Position numbers and translations under genes: made by a program. A DNA stretch of 6,440 nucleotides from Sneathiella sp. (lineage in GTDB: Bacteria > Pseudomonadota > Alphaproteobacteria > Sneathiellales > Sneathiellaceae): the NCBI GenBank assembly GCA_016765515.1, contig JAESPT010000218.1:1-6440 (forward strand), written 5' to 3'. Numbering within the stretch: the stretch's first letter is position 1; each line of letters begins with the position of its first letter. The notes beneath the pieces were generated by a model. It was not told the DNA's origin, did no database searches, and worked only from the letters and a program-made list of their open reading frames with translations. This document shows, piece by piece, positions 5,035 through 6,440 of this stretch.

Positions 5035-6440
5035 TTAGTAAACCCGCGCTTTGGGTTTAATATACTCAATTTCATCGGTCAGTGTATATTCATACACTGG
5101 GCGATAATCCAACTTAACCCCGCCTTCCGGCGTGTGATACGTCAGTGTGTGTTTCATCCAGTTTTTATCATCCCGATCGGGGAAGTCTTCACGGGCATGA
5201 GCACCGCGGCTTTCTTTACGGTTTTCAGCAGCCGTCATGGAAACAACAGCCTGACTGATCAGATTGTTCAGCTCCAGTGTTTCGATTAAGTCAGAGTTCC
5301 AAATCAATGAACGGTCCGTTGTCTTGATGTCTGCCATCTGTTTTTCAACGTCGTTGATCTTCTTGACGCCTGCTTGCAAAGTATCCCCAGTTCTGAAGAC
5401 TGCGCAGTCATCCTGCATGACCCGCTGCATTTTATCGCGGATCTGCGCTGTGGATTGCGCGCCTTTGGCATGACGGAAGCCATCGAGACGAGAAACCGCT
5501 TCGTCGCATGCTGTGCTTGGTAGCGGCGCGTGGGCCTGACCGGTTTTAACGGTATCTTTTGCCCGCAGCGCGGCAGCGCGGCCAAAGACAACAAGATCAA
5601 TCAGAGAGTTTGATCCCAAACGGTTTGCACCGTGAACGGATACACAGGCCGCTTCACCAACGGCCATCAAGCCCGGAACCACCGCGTCAGGATTGCCATC
5701 TTTCAGATCAACCACTTCCCCATGATAATTGGTCGGAATACCGCCCATATTATAGTGAACCGTTGGAATAACCGGGATCGGTTCCTTATTCACATCAACG
5801 CCGGCAAAAATACGCGCACTTTCAGAAATACCGGGCAGACGTTCTTCAATCATTGCCTTATCCAGATGATCCAGATGCAGGAAGATATGATCTTTACGAG
5901 ATCCAACACCGCGACCTTCTCGAATTTCCATAGTCATTGACCGGCTGACCACATCGCGGCTGGCAAGGTCTTTTGCAGAAGGTGCATAACGTTCCATGAA
6001 ACGTTCGCCTTCGCCGTTCACCAGGTATCCGCCTTCACCGCGCACACCTTCCGTGATCAGACAACCCGCGCCATAAATGCCAGTTGGGTGGAACTGTGTG
6101 AATTCCATATCCTGCAAAGGCAACCCTGCCCGCAGAACCATACCGCCGCCATCCCCTGTACAGGTGTGGGCAGAGGTACAGGAGAAATAAGCCCGACCAA
6201 AACCGCCTGTTGCCAGAACAACCATATGGGAGCGGAACAGATGAAGGGTTCCATCTTCAAGACACAGACACAGAACACCCTTACAGGCGCCGTCCTTGTC
6301 CATGATCAAGTCCAGAGCGAAATATTCGATGTAGAAATCTGTATCGTATTTCAAAGACTGGCTGTAGAGCGTGTGCAGCATAGCGTGACCGGTCCGGTCC
6401 GCAGCCGCGCACGTGCGCTGGGCGGCTGGTCCTTCACCAA
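5035..6440 (-). CDS. sdhA: Succinate dehydrogenase flavoprotein subunit (partial, N-terminus beyond the window)
   Basis: SdhA oxidises succinate to fumarate with covalently bound FAD, linking the TCA cycle to the respiratory chain. The frame stays open to the right edge; the Met at 6381 is internal, because the codons before it read [17 protein letters not shown], a conserved SdhA stretch. The window holds 467 C-terminal residues of an expected total near 600. About 130 are missing, including the N-terminal FAD dinucleotide-binding loop and the histidine that carries FAD. Visible active-site elements, numbered from the Met at 6381, are VLATGG (55-60), QFHPTG (96-101, His98), [10 protein letters not shown] (110-119), the catalytic-type Arg142 in [21 protein letters not shown] (206-218, His209) and [11 protein letters not shown] (250-260, Arg254). 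The C-terminal [14 protein letters not shown] block is also intact. It ends in TAA at 5035-5037, 18 bases before sdhB. In the usual order sdhC and sdhD, the membrane anchors, lie upstream, outside the window. Confidence 0.97.
   Translation of the reverse strand, partial: GEGPAAQRTCAAADRTGHAMLHTLYSQSLKYDTDFYIEYFALDLIMDKDGACKGVLCLCLEDGTLHLFRSHMVVLATGGFGRAYFSCTSAHTCTGDGGGMVLRAGLPLQDMEFTQFHPTGIYGAGCLITEGVRGEGGYLVNGEGERFMERYAPSAKDLASRDVVSRSMTMEIREGRGVGSRKDHIFLHLDHLDKAMIEERLPGISESARIFAGVDVNKEPIPVIPTVHYNMGGIPTNYHGEVVDLKDGNPDAVVPGLMAVGEAACVSVHGANRLGSNSLIDLVVFGRAAALRAKDTVKTGQAHAPLPSTACDEAVSRLDGFRHAKGAQSTAQIRDKMQRVMQDDCAVFRTGDTLQAGVKKINDVEKQMADIKTTDRSLIWNSDLIETLELNNLISQAVVSMTAAENRKESRGAHAREDFPDRDDKNWMKHTLTYHTPEGGVKLDYRPVYEYTLTDEIEYIKPKARVY

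Overview
The window looks like chromosomal DNA of an alphaproteobacterium. This rests on the SdhA and SdhB sequences (for example the [17 protein letters not shown] stretch of SdhA and a repaired SdhB length of 260 residues) and on a full-length ZapE within a few kilobases of sdhAB. The order and genus cannot be settled from the sequence. Most of the window has a mid-range GC content (about 50-58% in sampled lines). Roughly 3170-4130 is clearly AT-rich (about one third GC in sampled lines).

Layout from left to right: zapE (33-1154, +) codes for an AFG1-type AAA+ ATPase linked to cell division. It converges on a two-gene minus-strand unit, a PaiB-type FMN-binding protein (1698-2306) followed by a SET-domain protein methyltransferase (1184-1687). 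The SET gene starts at TTG behind a near-perfect Shine-Dalgarno sequence that contains the stop codon of the PaiB-type gene. Next comes a minus-strand DUF218/YdcF-like membrane protein (2418-3167). It is followed by an AT-rich plus-strand pair: a small unrecognised reading frame with no convincing start (3081-3413), overlapping by ATGA a three-helix membrane protein with a PH-like domain (3410-4120). The right third is the distal end of the succinate dehydrogenase operon on the minus strand: sdhA (cut by the right edge), then sdhB, then a strong intrinsic terminator at 4175-4204.

How the genes work together: sdhA and sdhB encode the flavoprotein and iron-sulfur subunits of respiratory complex II. 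The membrane-anchor genes sdhC and sdhD are expected beyond the right edge. As written, sdhB is broken by a one-base deletion at 4473-4474, exactly at its second iron-sulfur cysteine cluster. This is either a sequence error or a very recent lesion in a core respiratory gene. The genes between zapE and sdhB are unrelated accessory or housekeeping genes. I found no CRISPR array, tRNA, rRNA, insertion sequence or phage gene, and no strong sign of a new multi-gene system. The AT-rich cassette at 3170-4130 is the only stretch that looks foreign.
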